Shown in pieces: positions 1 through 5,162 of a stretch of DNA of 5,918 nt. A program made the position numbers and the translations under genes. The stretch comes from Candidatus Bathyarchaeota archaeon (GTDB lineage Archaea > Thermoproteota > Bathyarchaeia > EX4484-135), in assembly GCA_011040545.1 (NCBI GenBank), contig DQYM01000221.1:1-5918 (forward strand), read 5' to 3'. The notes under the pieces were generated by a model that saw only the letters and a list, made by a program, of their open reading frames with translations, ran no database searches and was not told the origin of the DNA. Numbering within the stretch: the first letter of the stretch is position 1; the number at the start of each line of letters is the position of its first letter.

Positions 1-1
1 A

Positions 2-37
2 GCTGCTTCCCTTAAATGCTTAGCTGCCCTGATGTGA
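2..37 (+). CDS. Possible 3' end of an upstream gene (partial)
   Basis: The frame beginning at base 2 is open for eleven codons (AASLKCLAALM) and ends in TGA at 35-37. A T6 run follows at 53-58, as expected after an archaeal gene. Another frame stops at 22-24 and the remaining plus frame stops at 13-15. No leftward start codon is available in bases 1-60, so a gene coming in from the left on the plus strand is the simplest reading. Eleven codons are too few to identify a family, and the stretch could be non-coding, for example the 5' flank of the RNA proposed next to it. Confidence 0.3.
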   Translation, partial: AASLKCLAALM

Positions 38-52
38 AGGCGAGACCCTGGC

Positions 53-58
53 TTTTTT
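53..58 (+). terminator. T6 run, possible archaeal terminator
   Basis: Six T in a row lie 15 bases after the TGA at 35-37. Archaeal transcription commonly ends at T-runs without needing a hairpin. A competing reading is that these bases form one strand of the outer helix of the structured RNA proposed at 48-198, where they pair with 189-193. Both cannot be the main role. Confidence 0.35.
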
Positions 59-140
59 CTATGTAGAATCATCGGGAGGGCAGGGAGCTTATAAGATCCG
101 GGTACGGCCGAGGGCCTCATGGCCGATGATTCTAGATAGA
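58..140. repeat. Near-perfect 18-bp inverted repeat, 47-bp spacer
   Basis: The left arm TCTATGTAGAATCATCGG (58-75) matches the reverse complement of the right arm (123-140) at all but one position. The GC-rich spacer contains CTTATAAG at 88-95, itself a palindrome and identical to the promoter octamer at 5027-5034, but its position inside the repeat makes a promoter role uncertain. GAGG (76-79) and CCTC (115-118) could extend the stem after a 4-nt bulge. Confidence 0.7.
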
Positions 141-144
141 GCGG

Positions 145-164
145 CCTGGGGTGGGCACCCCAGG
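145..164 (+). repeat. Perfect 8-bp GC-rich hairpin
   Basis: CCTGGGGT pairs exactly with ACCCCAGG around a GGGC loop. It sits between the long inverted repeat and the 3' strand of the outer helix and is best read as one arm of the candidate RNA. No T-run follows, so it is not a classical terminator. Confidence 0.6.
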
Positions 165-208
165 AGACTACTTGCCGACTACGTTGTTAAGAGGCCAGTA
201 AGGAGAGG

Positions 209-216
209 TATATAAG
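209..216 (+). promoter_or_regulatory. TATA-box-like element TATATAAG
   Basis: TATATAAG follows a purine-rich stretch (GGAGAGG) that may act as a BRE. An archaeal start site about 25 bases downstream would fall near 236-240. That would give either a leader of about 135 nt for the gene at 374 or a transcript opening just ahead of the small ORF at 250. This is motif evidence only. Confidence 0.45.
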
Positions 217-249
217 CCCTTGGCGTACTAACTGGGCCCCTTAGGCTCC

Positions 250-351
250 ATGGGGATCTTGGTTCCCGACGTGATTAGGCTGCCTAGTCATAAGGCTTAT
301 AAAGATAGCCATTACTGTGGCAACGGGGCCCATTGTGTAAGGGCTCCCTAG
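250..351 (+). CDS. Possible 33-codon small ORF (weak)
   Basis: ATG at 250 opens a 33-codon frame ending in TAG at 349-351. It starts about 12 bases after the start site predicted from the TATA element at 209-216. The peptide begins MGILVPDVIRL and has a His/Cys-rich tail (HYCGNGAHC) that could bind metal. An open frame of this length is not improbable by chance. A second promoter lies inside it, and no clear Shine-Dalgarno sequence precedes it. I do not recognise a family. Confidence 0.2.
   Translation: MGILVPDVIRLPSHKAYKDSHYCGNGAHCVRAP
296..304 (+). promoter_or_regulatory. TATA-box-like element CTTATAAAG, proximal promoter
   Basis: CTTATAAAG is centred near 300, which predicts a start site near 325 and a leader of about 50 nt for the gene at 374. 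The predicted transcript would begin almost exactly at the base of the hairpin at 325-348. It resembles the elements at 209-216 and 5027-5034. Confidence 0.5.
325..348 (+). promoter_or_regulatory. Leader hairpin before the winged-helix gene
   Basis: GGGGCCC (325-331) pairs with GGGCTCCC (341-348) as a 7-bp stem with one bulged U and a 9-nt loop (ATTGTGTAA). It lies 25 bases before the start codon. The same GGGGCCCA can alternatively pair with TGGGCCCC at 233-240, so two mutually exclusive folds are possible if transcription starts upstream of that segment. A regulatory role is inference. Confidence 0.35.
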
Positions 352-373
352 AGGGGGAAGCTGGGGGGTCATT

Positions 374-973
374 ATGCTTAAGGAAGGCGAGCTCACCGAG
401 GACCAGCTTAAGCTGCTGCTCGTGCTCTACATGACGACCAAACCACCCCACAGGCCCCCTAATGGGACTGTGGTAGTAGAGAGGTGGGCTAAGGAGATAT
501 TCTTGCTGGCCATAGCATATGAGGGTGCTGTAAGGGGCATATTCACCTATGATTATGCTCCATCTGTGATGTTAGTTGGAGGGGCCTATCGCTTCGTAAA
601 TGTAAGCCAGGAGTGCCTAAACGACCTACGCTACCTGGCCTCTAAGGGCCTAGTTGAGATCCTGAGCTTAGCTACGGAGAGGCACCTCTTCATCAGGGCC
701 TACCGTATCTCAGGTAAGGGGAGGGAAGTAGTAGAGGCGTTCTTGAGGAGCGATAGGGCTGAGGAGCTGCTTAAGGAGGTCAAGAACTTGATCTGCTGTG
801 AGGAAGGTGAGGTCATGGATGCTAGCCTTAAGGAAGAAGAGGGCATAGTTAAGGTAGTGCTAAGGTGCCCACATGGACATACTAGGGAGATAACAGGCCT
901 ATTTGAGACAGAGGATGTATCATATGAATCCGAGCCCATAACCTTCTGGGGGAGTAGGCATGATAAGGGATGA
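374..973 (+). CDS. Winged-helix-like protein with C-terminal Cys/His segment, unknown function
   Basis: This 199-residue protein is not one I recognise by family. Residues 7-20 (LTEDQLKLLLVLYM) and 76-125 look like a winged helix-turn-helix: VNVSQECLNDLRYLASKGLVEI is a plausible recognition-helix region, followed by a strand pair and YRISGKGREVVEAFL, a typical ending in MarR/PadR-like archaeal regulators. Residues 127-141 form an acidic/basic helix. The C-terminal part (142-199) reads as beta strands, with CC at 141-142 and CPHGH at 165-169 that could hold a metal. The ATG at 374 is supported by GGGGGGT at 363-369, a wobble variant of GGAGGT. The gene overlaps the next one by 14 bp, so the two are probably co-translated, which suggests the products act together or that this one regulates the pair. 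DNA binding is inferred from shape only. Confidence 0.8.
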   Translation: MLKEGELTEDQLKLLLVLYMTTKPPHRPPNGTVVVERWAKEIFLLAIAYEGAVRGIFTYDYAPSVMLVGGAYRFVNVSQECLNDLRYLASKGLVEILSLATERHLFIRAYRISGKGREVVEAFLRSDRAEELLKEVKNLICCEEGEVMDASLKEEEGIVKVVLRCPHGHTREITGLFETEDVSYESEPITFWGSRHDKG

Positions 974-2597
974 GCTAGAGGAGGTGTTCTTCCTTAAGGA
1001 GCCAATAGTAAGTATAGTAGAGTGGATACCATTTGGCCCTCATCAATTTGAGCACCTAATAAGTGCAATTACTACGTCTTGGTTCCCGACCATGGAGAGG
1101 CCTTCCTTCTTAACGGATAGGAGAGAAGAAGAGCCCAGGAACTGCTTGATAACCCTTGAATCGGGAATGGCGAGGATAATGGTTAAGGACATAAGGGAGA
1201 AGGACACCGTATCCTTCACGGCCGATGTCTACTACCCTGAGGCTGAGGGGATAAGGCAGATAGAGCAAATAGGAGTTAATGTATTCTCAAATGGCCTAGT
1301 TATCTGCTCATCTAAGATAACAACCGTTTCCTACAGAGGGGCTAAGGGCTTCCAGATTGATGAAAACGAATCCCTCATAAGCCTTGATAGGGCCTCTAGG
1401 ATAGTTTGTGATCTCATAGAGGATACTAGCCGATTGTTAAGCACCCTCTTAACACCGTACCAACGCAGGATACTGAACATCATATACCCGCTTTCCGAGC
1501 TAGAGCTGTACGAGAGGAAGAAGCTAACCTTCATATTCACTGAGGACCTATTTGTCTGTACTGAAAGGGGATTGGTAAGCCTACGGGAGGTAGGAGATGT
1601 AGAGGAGATCCTTAAGCAGAGGAAAGATGCTAGGATGGAGATCCAGCAGCTCATAGGGGAGCTACAGGAGGTACGCTCAACTCCAGAGGCCATAGTCCTG
1701 AAGGGCCTAGATGGCTTCCTGCTCATACTAAAGGATGGCTCTGCCTTAATCAGGCTAAAGGAGAGGATACTACTGCTCATGCTCTTCTCCTCCCTCAACC
1801 TGTTCTTCAAGCACTTAATGGCTCGGGCCTGGATGATATGGGATAGCCTGATGAGGGAGAGAAAGAGGTGCTTTGAGCGTGCTGGGCAGGCAGATGCACT
1901 TAAGGTTAGGGAGAGCCTCTCCGAGATGCTCTCAAATGTCGTCCTCCTAGAGGATACCTGTGTTACAATAGGGATATCAGTGAGGCGGTTAAGGGGTCTA
2001 GTAGAGCGATTGTGCAAGGATGGGCAGGACATCCTGGGCATACTAGATCCAGTTCAAGAGCTAGAGAGCCTTAGTGAGAAGGTAGAGCAAGCTAAGAACA
2101 CGCTACATGCCCTTAGGACGGATATTGAGGGACTAATAGACATAATAACTACGCTAGTTGAGGAGGAGATGAGACAGGTAAGGATACGCATGGATCAGAA
2201 CTTAGAAGCCCAGGTAACGATGATGAAGATTGAGCAAGTTGAGAGCGAGAGGCTTCGCCTCATAGAGATATTCTCTGGTGGCCTACTAGCAGCAGAGCTA
2301 ATGGCCCTTATCATCGTGATATACGAGGATCTTGTGGGGCCCATTAGGGAATTCGTAAAGGCAGTACTTACCCTAGCCGTGATCATCACGTTCTCGATCT
2401 TCTTCTACATCAGGGTGATCAGGGTTGGCCACCTACCAGGGGCCACGGAGAAGCGCTCCACTAGCGGGCCACCTAGTAGGGAACGCCATTCCTCCATGGT
2501 GAAACGAAGGCCAACCATGCCCCTACCATGTATGCTAGGCCAGCTAGAGCTAGATCCTGTGCTTGAGGCTACCTCAGCTGTGTTTCCTGCTACCTAG
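960..2597 (+). CDS. Large coiled-coil protein with C-terminal membrane hairpin, unknown function
   Basis: This 545-residue protein is not recognised by family. Residues 1-265 look globular, with mixed strands and helices. Residues 266-290 are a hydrophobic, possibly amphipathic helix (ERILLLMLFSSLNLFF). From about 295 to 435 it is almost wholly helical, with heptad-like spacing at 366-435 consistent with a coiled coil. Two hydrophobic spans follow, at about 437-455 and 467-487, separated by a short loop and ending in basic residues. This suggests a membrane hairpin with the bulk in the cytoplasm. The order (globular head, long helices, two C-terminal membrane spans) recalls CorA-type transporters, but no GMN motif is present. 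The tail 490-545 is basic, Pro/Ser-rich and low in structure, and its last codons overlap thiDN on the other strand. ATG 960 is preceded by GGGGGAGT and lies inside the upstream gene's end. Confidence 0.8.
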   Translation: MIRDELEEVFFLKEPIVSIVEWIPFGPHQFEHLISAITTSWFPTMERPSFLTDRREEEPRNCLITLESGMARIMVKDIREKDTVSFTADVYYPEAEGIRQIEQIGVNVFSNGLVICSSKITTVSYRGAKGFQIDENESLISLDRASRIVCDLIEDTSRLLSTLLTPYQRRILNIIYPLSELELYERKKLTFIFTEDLFVCTERGLVSLREVGDVEEILKQRKDARMEIQQLIGELQEVRSTPEAIVLKGLDGFLLILKDGSALIRLKERILLLMLFSSLNLFFKHLMARAWMIWDSLMRERKRCFERAGQADALKVRESLSEMLSNVVLLEDTCVTIGISVRRLRGLVERLCKDGQDILGILDPVQELESLSEKVEQAKNTLHALRTDIEGLIDIITTLVEEEMRQVRIRMDQNLEAQVTMMKIEQVESERLRLIEIFSGGLLAAELMALIIVIYEDLVGPIREFVKAVLTLAVIITFSIFFYIRVIRVGHLPGATEKRSTSGPPSRERHSSMVKRRPTMPLPCMLGQLELDPVLEATSAVFPAT

Positions 2598-3950
2598 TAG
2601 GGTGCGCACTGCTCTAAGGGCCTTTTTGGCTACTTCCTCAGCATTCCTACCTATTAGGCGTATCATGGGCTCCTTACCCAATCCCCCTAGGTCGTATACT
2701 ACATCTGGTAAGCGACCACCACAGGCCCTAATGGCCTCCCTAAGGCCCCAGGGGAGGGTTGCCCCCTCAACCTCAGCTACCTCTGGTGGCTCCCGTGCCC
2801 TATCAAAGCTAGCCACAAGCAAGCCCATCTCCCTGAGGGCCTCTAGGAGCCTTGGATCGTACCTTAGGTTCATAGCTGCCCTAGCCCTTGAATCGTGCTC
2901 CATGGCCGTGAGCACGAGGCGGGCCATGTGGCTTGAGGCACCGAACCTTACCGATCCAACGGGCCTTATGGATCCGAGCACTCTAACTAAGCGTCCCTCA
3001 ACTGCAGCTACATCCTCTGGCCCTTCTGGCATGGATATGGCCATAGCTACTTGCGTGCCTACCTCAGGCACAAAAGGAGCAAGGCCTGGCTCTGAGGTAA
3101 GGAGCTCTACTGCCTTCCTCACCTGCTCAAGGACCTGGTAGCGCTCTGCCTCCCTTAGCAGGGTTGCAAGGGGCTCTGCTACTGGCCTCCCCTGGCCAAC
3201 TTGCACCGACCAGCGGATAGCGCTCCAAGCTAGGCCACCAGCTTCCTCAACGGCCTTAACAACGTCCATGCCAAGGGCAAGGCAGGCTGCTAGGGCAGAG
3301 GAGAAGGCGCAGCCAGTTCCATGTGCATCCCATCCAAGCCTTGGCCTCTTGAACACATGGATATGGCCCTTAAACAAAAGGATATCTACGGCCTTCTGGC
3401 CACCTAGATGTCCTCCCTTTATGATAACTACCTTAGGGCCTAAGCTAGCTAGTGCCCTAGCTGCTTCCTCTGCATCCTCAGGGCTCTTGACCTCTAGGCC
3501 AGATAGCAGGCTGGCTTCCCTTGCATTTGGTGTTATAGCAAAGGCATTAGGTATTAGCTCGGACCTCAGGGCCTCTAGGCCCCCTGGGGCCAGTAGGGGC
3601 TGGCCAGAGCTAGAGCTGATAATTGGATCCACTACGAGCTTTAGGCCGTGCTCCTCAGCTAGGGAGGCCACGGTCCTTATGTTCTCCACGGAGTACAGGA
3701 CGCCTACCTTAACCCACTCTGGCCCTATGTCCTTAATCACGGCCTCAGCCTGAGCCCTTAGGAGCCCTGGCTCTATTGGCCTGATGGCACGTACACCCCT
3801 TGTATCTTGGACGGTTATGGCTGCTAGAACTGGCGTGCAGAAGACGCCAAGGGCAGAGGCAGCCTTTACATCAGCAGCTAGCCCCGCACCACCAGATGGA
3901 TCTAGGCCAGCTATGGCCATCATAACGGCCTTCTTCCCGCTCTTAATCAA
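2574..3950 (-). CDS. thiDN: Bifunctional HMP(-P) kinase / thiamine-phosphate synthase (ThiD-ThiN fusion)
   Basis: This cytoplasmic enzyme of thiamine biosynthesis has two parts. The ThiD part phosphorylates HMP and HMP-phosphate to HMP-diphosphate, and the ThiN part joins that to thiazole phosphate to give thiamine phosphate. Residues 1-265 are a ribokinase-like ThiD domain: AGLDPSGGAGLAAD (14-27) at the substrate/nucleotide-binding start, VVDPI (106-110), ITPNAREA (139-146), KGGH (178-181) and HGTGCAFSSA (210-219) with the anion-hole GTGC. Residues about 270-458 are the archaeal ThiN domain: VPEVGTQVAMAI (294-305), RFGASSHMARLVL (335-347, with the conserved His 341), then DVVYDLGGLGKEPMIRLIG (416-434). 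The length of 458 is normal for ThiDN and both halves look intact. The start is TTG at 3950, preceded by GGTGGTGG. ATG at codon 10 or 11 would also leave a complete ThiD domain. The gene follows the membrane Fe-S gene by 80 bp with no T-run between, so co-transcription is possible. Confidence 0.95.
   Translation of the reverse strand: MIKSGKKAVMMAIAGLDPSGGAGLAADVKAASALGVFCTPVLAAITVQDTRGVRAIRPIEPGLLRAQAEAVIKDIGPEWVKVGVLYSVENIRTVASLAEEHGLKLVVDPIISSSSGQPLLAPGGLEALRSELIPNAFAITPNAREASLLSGLEVKSPEDAEEAARALASLGPKVVIIKGGHLGGQKAVDILLFKGHIHVFKRPRLGWDAHGTGCAFSSALAACLALGMDVVKAVEEAGGLAWSAIRWSVQVGQGRPVAEPLATLLREAERYQVLEQVRKAVELLTSEPGLAPFVPEVGTQVAMAISMPEGPEDVAAVEGRLVRVLGSIRPVGSVRFGASSHMARLVLTAMEHDSRARAAMNLRYDPRLLEALREMGLLVASFDRAREPPEVAEVEGATLPWGLREAIRACGGRLPDVVYDLGGLGKEPMIRLIGRNAEEVAKKALRAVRTLLGSRKHS
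2623..2627 (+). terminator. T5 run downstream of the coiled-coil gene
   Basis: Five T (GCCTTTTTGGC) lie 26 bases after the TAG of the coiled-coil membrane protein gene, inside the 3' end of thiDN on the opposite strand. It is a candidate terminator for the rightward operon, weak because it is short and lies within coding sequence. Confidence 0.3.
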
Positions 3951-3995
3951 GCCACCACCGATCAGGCCACATGGTTGATGGCTTATTTGCTTATC

Positions 3996-4018
3996 GGTGG
4001 CCTAAGGCCTAGGCCACC
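3996..4018. promoter_or_regulatory. 9-bp hairpin between the Fe-S gene and thiDN
   Basis: GGTGGCCTA pairs perfectly with TAGGCCACC around a 5-nt loop, 12 bp after the stop of the Fe-S gene and 45 bp before the thiDN start (on the minus strand). GGCCACAT (3965-3972) and ATGTGGCC (4022-4029) form a second, outer 8-bp complement around it. No T-run follows on the minus strand, so a simple terminator is not indicated. It could be an mRNA-processing or stability element, an attenuator or a regulator-binding site for thiDN. A CCTGATC string near the start recalls the TPP riboswitch, but the rest of that motif is absent. Confidence 0.5.
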
Positions 4019-4030
4019 TAGATGTGGCCA

Positions 4031-4936
4031 TCAGGGGATCCTTAGCTTTATAGCTCCATTTGGGCAGGCAGCTAAGCACCTAAGGCAGAATATGCACTCT
4101 GGATCGGATATCTTCTCTGGCTCAAGCTCTAACAGCTTTACCATCATGGGGCAGGCCCTAACGCAAGCACCACACTTATCGCACTTAACAGGGTTTATCC
4201 TTAAGCTGAGGAGGCTAAAGCGACCAAATATCGCCAGCAAGGCACCAACTGGGCAGAAATACCTACACCAGGCCCTAGGGACATAGGCAACTAGGATTAG
4301 GACGGCCCCCATGAGCACTAGCCTAGCCCAGAAGAGGGCAGGTAGGCTGGTGATGAAGGCCCATACGTCCTCGTAGTGCTCCACGAGCCTAACTAGGAAG
4401 GCTGGCAGGAGGGAGAACAGCGTTTCAGCAGGGGATAGGGTCGTGAATGGGCCGTAGGCAAAGGGGCCTAGCGCCCTCTTGTAGTCCTCGCCAACGCCAG
4501 CAGCTAGGGAGGCTGCAAGCGACCAGCTTATTAGGGCGCAGATGCCTAAAATGTAGTACTTGAGCCTTACGGCTGACCTATGCGTGTGGGCTGCTACCTC
4601 AACTGGCTTACGCCTGATGTGCACCATTATGTCTTGGACTAGGCCAAATGGGCAGGCCCAGGCGCAGAGGGCACGGCCAGCTAGGGCCCCTACTATGAGG
4701 AAGATGGCTAGTGGGATGAGGGGGAGCACGGCCTCAGATAGCATGTACTCCATGGCTGAGAAGGCATTTCCAACCGTCCTACCTGGTGTAGCAGATGGAA
4801 CGAGTATGGGGAGCAGCACTGGCGTAGCAGCAAGCCCCATTAGGCCAGCATTGAAGAGTATGAATAAGCTAAGCTGGACTATGCGCCTAATGACCTCAAG
4901 CACTACTGGCTTATCCCTGGCCAGCTTGCTTAGCAT
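4031..4936 (-). CDS. NapH/MauN-like membrane 4Fe-4S protein
   Basis: This is a polytopic membrane protein of the Fer4_5/NapH type that passes electrons, typically from quinols, through Fe-S clusters. Hydrophobic spans occur at about 16-45, 69-90, 126-147 and 202-222. Two CxxxCP motifs characteristic of the family lie at membrane ends: CAWACP (91-96) and CRYFCP (224-229). A C-terminal ferredoxin domain binds two [4Fe-4S] clusters: C252, C255, C258, C262 followed by Pro, and C281, C284, C287, C291 followed by Pro. All eight ligands are present and the 301-residue length is normal. The ATG at 4936 has GCGAGGG just upstream and a TATA-like box about 40 bp upstream. No periplasmic reductase, cytochrome or NapG/MauM-type partner is in the window, so the electron acceptor is unknown. 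Its position ahead of thiDN does not by itself imply a role in thiamine synthesis. Confidence 0.9.
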   Translation of the reverse strand: MLSKLARDKPVVLEVIRRIVQLSLFILFNAGLMGLAATPVLLPILVPSATPGRTVGNAFSAMEYMLSEAVLPLIPLAIFLIVGALAGRALCAWACPFGLVQDIMVHIRRKPVEVAAHTHRSAVRLKYYILGICALISWSLAASLAAGVGEDYKRALGPFAYGPFTTLSPAETLFSLLPAFLVRLVEHYEDVWAFITSLPALFWARLVLMGAVLILVAYVPRAWCRYFCPVGALLAIFGRFSLLSLRINPVKCDKCGACVRACPMMVKLLELEPEKISDPECIFCLRCLAACPNGAIKLRIP

Positions 4937-4971
4937 GGCCCTCGCCTGGTCGTGGGGCGTTCAGGGCCAGT

Positions 4972-4980
4972 AGATAAAAG
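4972..4980 (-). promoter_or_regulatory. TATA-like box for the Fe-S gene (minus strand)
   Basis: On the minus strand the sequence reads CTTTTATCT about 40 bp before the ATG at 4936. A start site about 26 bp downstream would leave a leader of some 14 nt, just enough for the GAGGG ribosome-binding site. Confidence 0.5.
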
Positions 4981-5003
4981 GCTTGGCTTAAGCAAATGCT
5001 AGC

Positions 5004-5027
5004 GGGTGGGCAGCTCGCCTGCTACCC
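5004..5027. promoter_or_regulatory. Imperfect palindrome between divergent promoters
   Basis: GGGT-GG-GCAG and CTGC-T-ACCC form two 4-bp complementary blocks around a 5-nt centre. The right edge abuts the plus-strand TATA element at 5027-5034. The position suits a repressor or activator site for the rightward unit, but the symmetry is modest and could be chance. Confidence 0.25.
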
Positions 5028-5034
5028 TTATAAG
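5027..5034 (+). promoter_or_regulatory. TATA-box-like element CTTATAAG
   Basis: CTTATAAG is centred near 5031, which predicts a start site at about 5055-5059. That coincides with the ATG at 5058, implying a leaderless transcript. It would drive the small ORF, the degraded frame and the nucleotidyltransferase as one unit. Confidence 0.55.
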
Positions 5035-5057
5035 TAGGCGTGGTGTACGATGGGCCG

Positions 5058-5162
5058 ATGGAGGAGGAAGTCAAGTTCATTAGGGGGAAGAGGATAGGGA
5101 AGATGCGGAGCTTATGGGTGCTTAAGATTGGTCGTGAGGGTAAAGCTAAGGGTAATAGATAA
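5058..5162 (+). CDS. Possible leaderless 34-codon ORF
   Basis: ATG at 5058 falls where the CTTATAAG promoter predicts transcription to start, and opens a 34-codon frame to TAA at 5160-5162. The peptide is lysine/arginine-rich (MEEEVKFIRGKRIGKMRSLW...) with no recognised domain. It overlaps the start of the next frame at 5128/5134. It may be a real small basic protein, or the original beginning of the following gene now separated by a frameshift. The promoter position is the main support. Another ATG at 5050 opens a 15-codon frame but lies upstream of the predicted start site. Confidence 0.35.
   Translation: MEEEVKFIRGKRIGKMRSLWVLKIGREGKAKGNR

Larger units (their letters stand above)
48..198 (+). 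ncRNA. Candidate structured RNA with three-helix layout
   Basis: Bases 58-75 and 123-140 are complementary at 17 of 18 positions (12 bp uninterrupted, one G-G mismatch, then 5 bp more). Bases 48-57 pair with 189-198 over 10 bp, including two G-U wobbles, and stack directly under the first helix. Between them, 145-164 is a perfect 8-bp hairpin with a GGGC loop. This gives a closed three-way layout of about 150 nt. The wobbles favour the plus strand as the RNA strand. I do not see the conserved boxes of archaeal RNase P RNA, the SRP S-domain signature, tRNA features or convincing C/D boxes. The inverted repeat alone could instead be a small mobile-element remnant or a DNA-level signal, but no flanking target duplication is visible. 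No function is assigned. Confidence 0.4.

Noticed and set aside
1..200. RNase P RNA, SRP RNA or C/D box RNA
   Set aside because: No GAGGAAAGTCC or AGATnnATG core boxes, no SRP GGAA/AGCA loop, and the nearest C-box-like string (ATGATTC at 126-132) is a poor match with no CTGA D box after it.
257..1090. 14-bp direct repeat TCTTGGTTCCCGAC at 257-270 and 1077-1090
   Set aside because: It is exact but isolated, read in different frames, and only mildly unlikely by chance in a window of this size. No third copy or flanking similarity was seen.
1331..2041. 236-codon minus-strand open frame
   Set aside because: It is wholly antisense to the helical part of the membrane protein gene, is Ser/Arg-rich as expected from reverse reading of Leu/Glu/Arg codons, and has no domain or ribosome-binding site that I can see.
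2563..3753. Plus-strand open frames of 192 and 161 codons opposite thiDN
   Set aside because: They are shadows of the unambiguous thiDN gene, with compositionally biased Ala/Ser/Arg/Pro translations and no recognisable motif.
3951..3975. TPP riboswitch before thiDN
   Set aside because: Only CCTGATC resembles the element. The CTGAGA box, the GGATAATACC-like segment and the expected pairing are missing, and the hairpin present does not fit the TPP fold.
3784..4973. Plus-strand open frames at 3784-3978, 3975-4286 and 4560-4973
   Set aside because: They are antisense to thiDN and the Fe-S gene, both of which are well supported by motifs.
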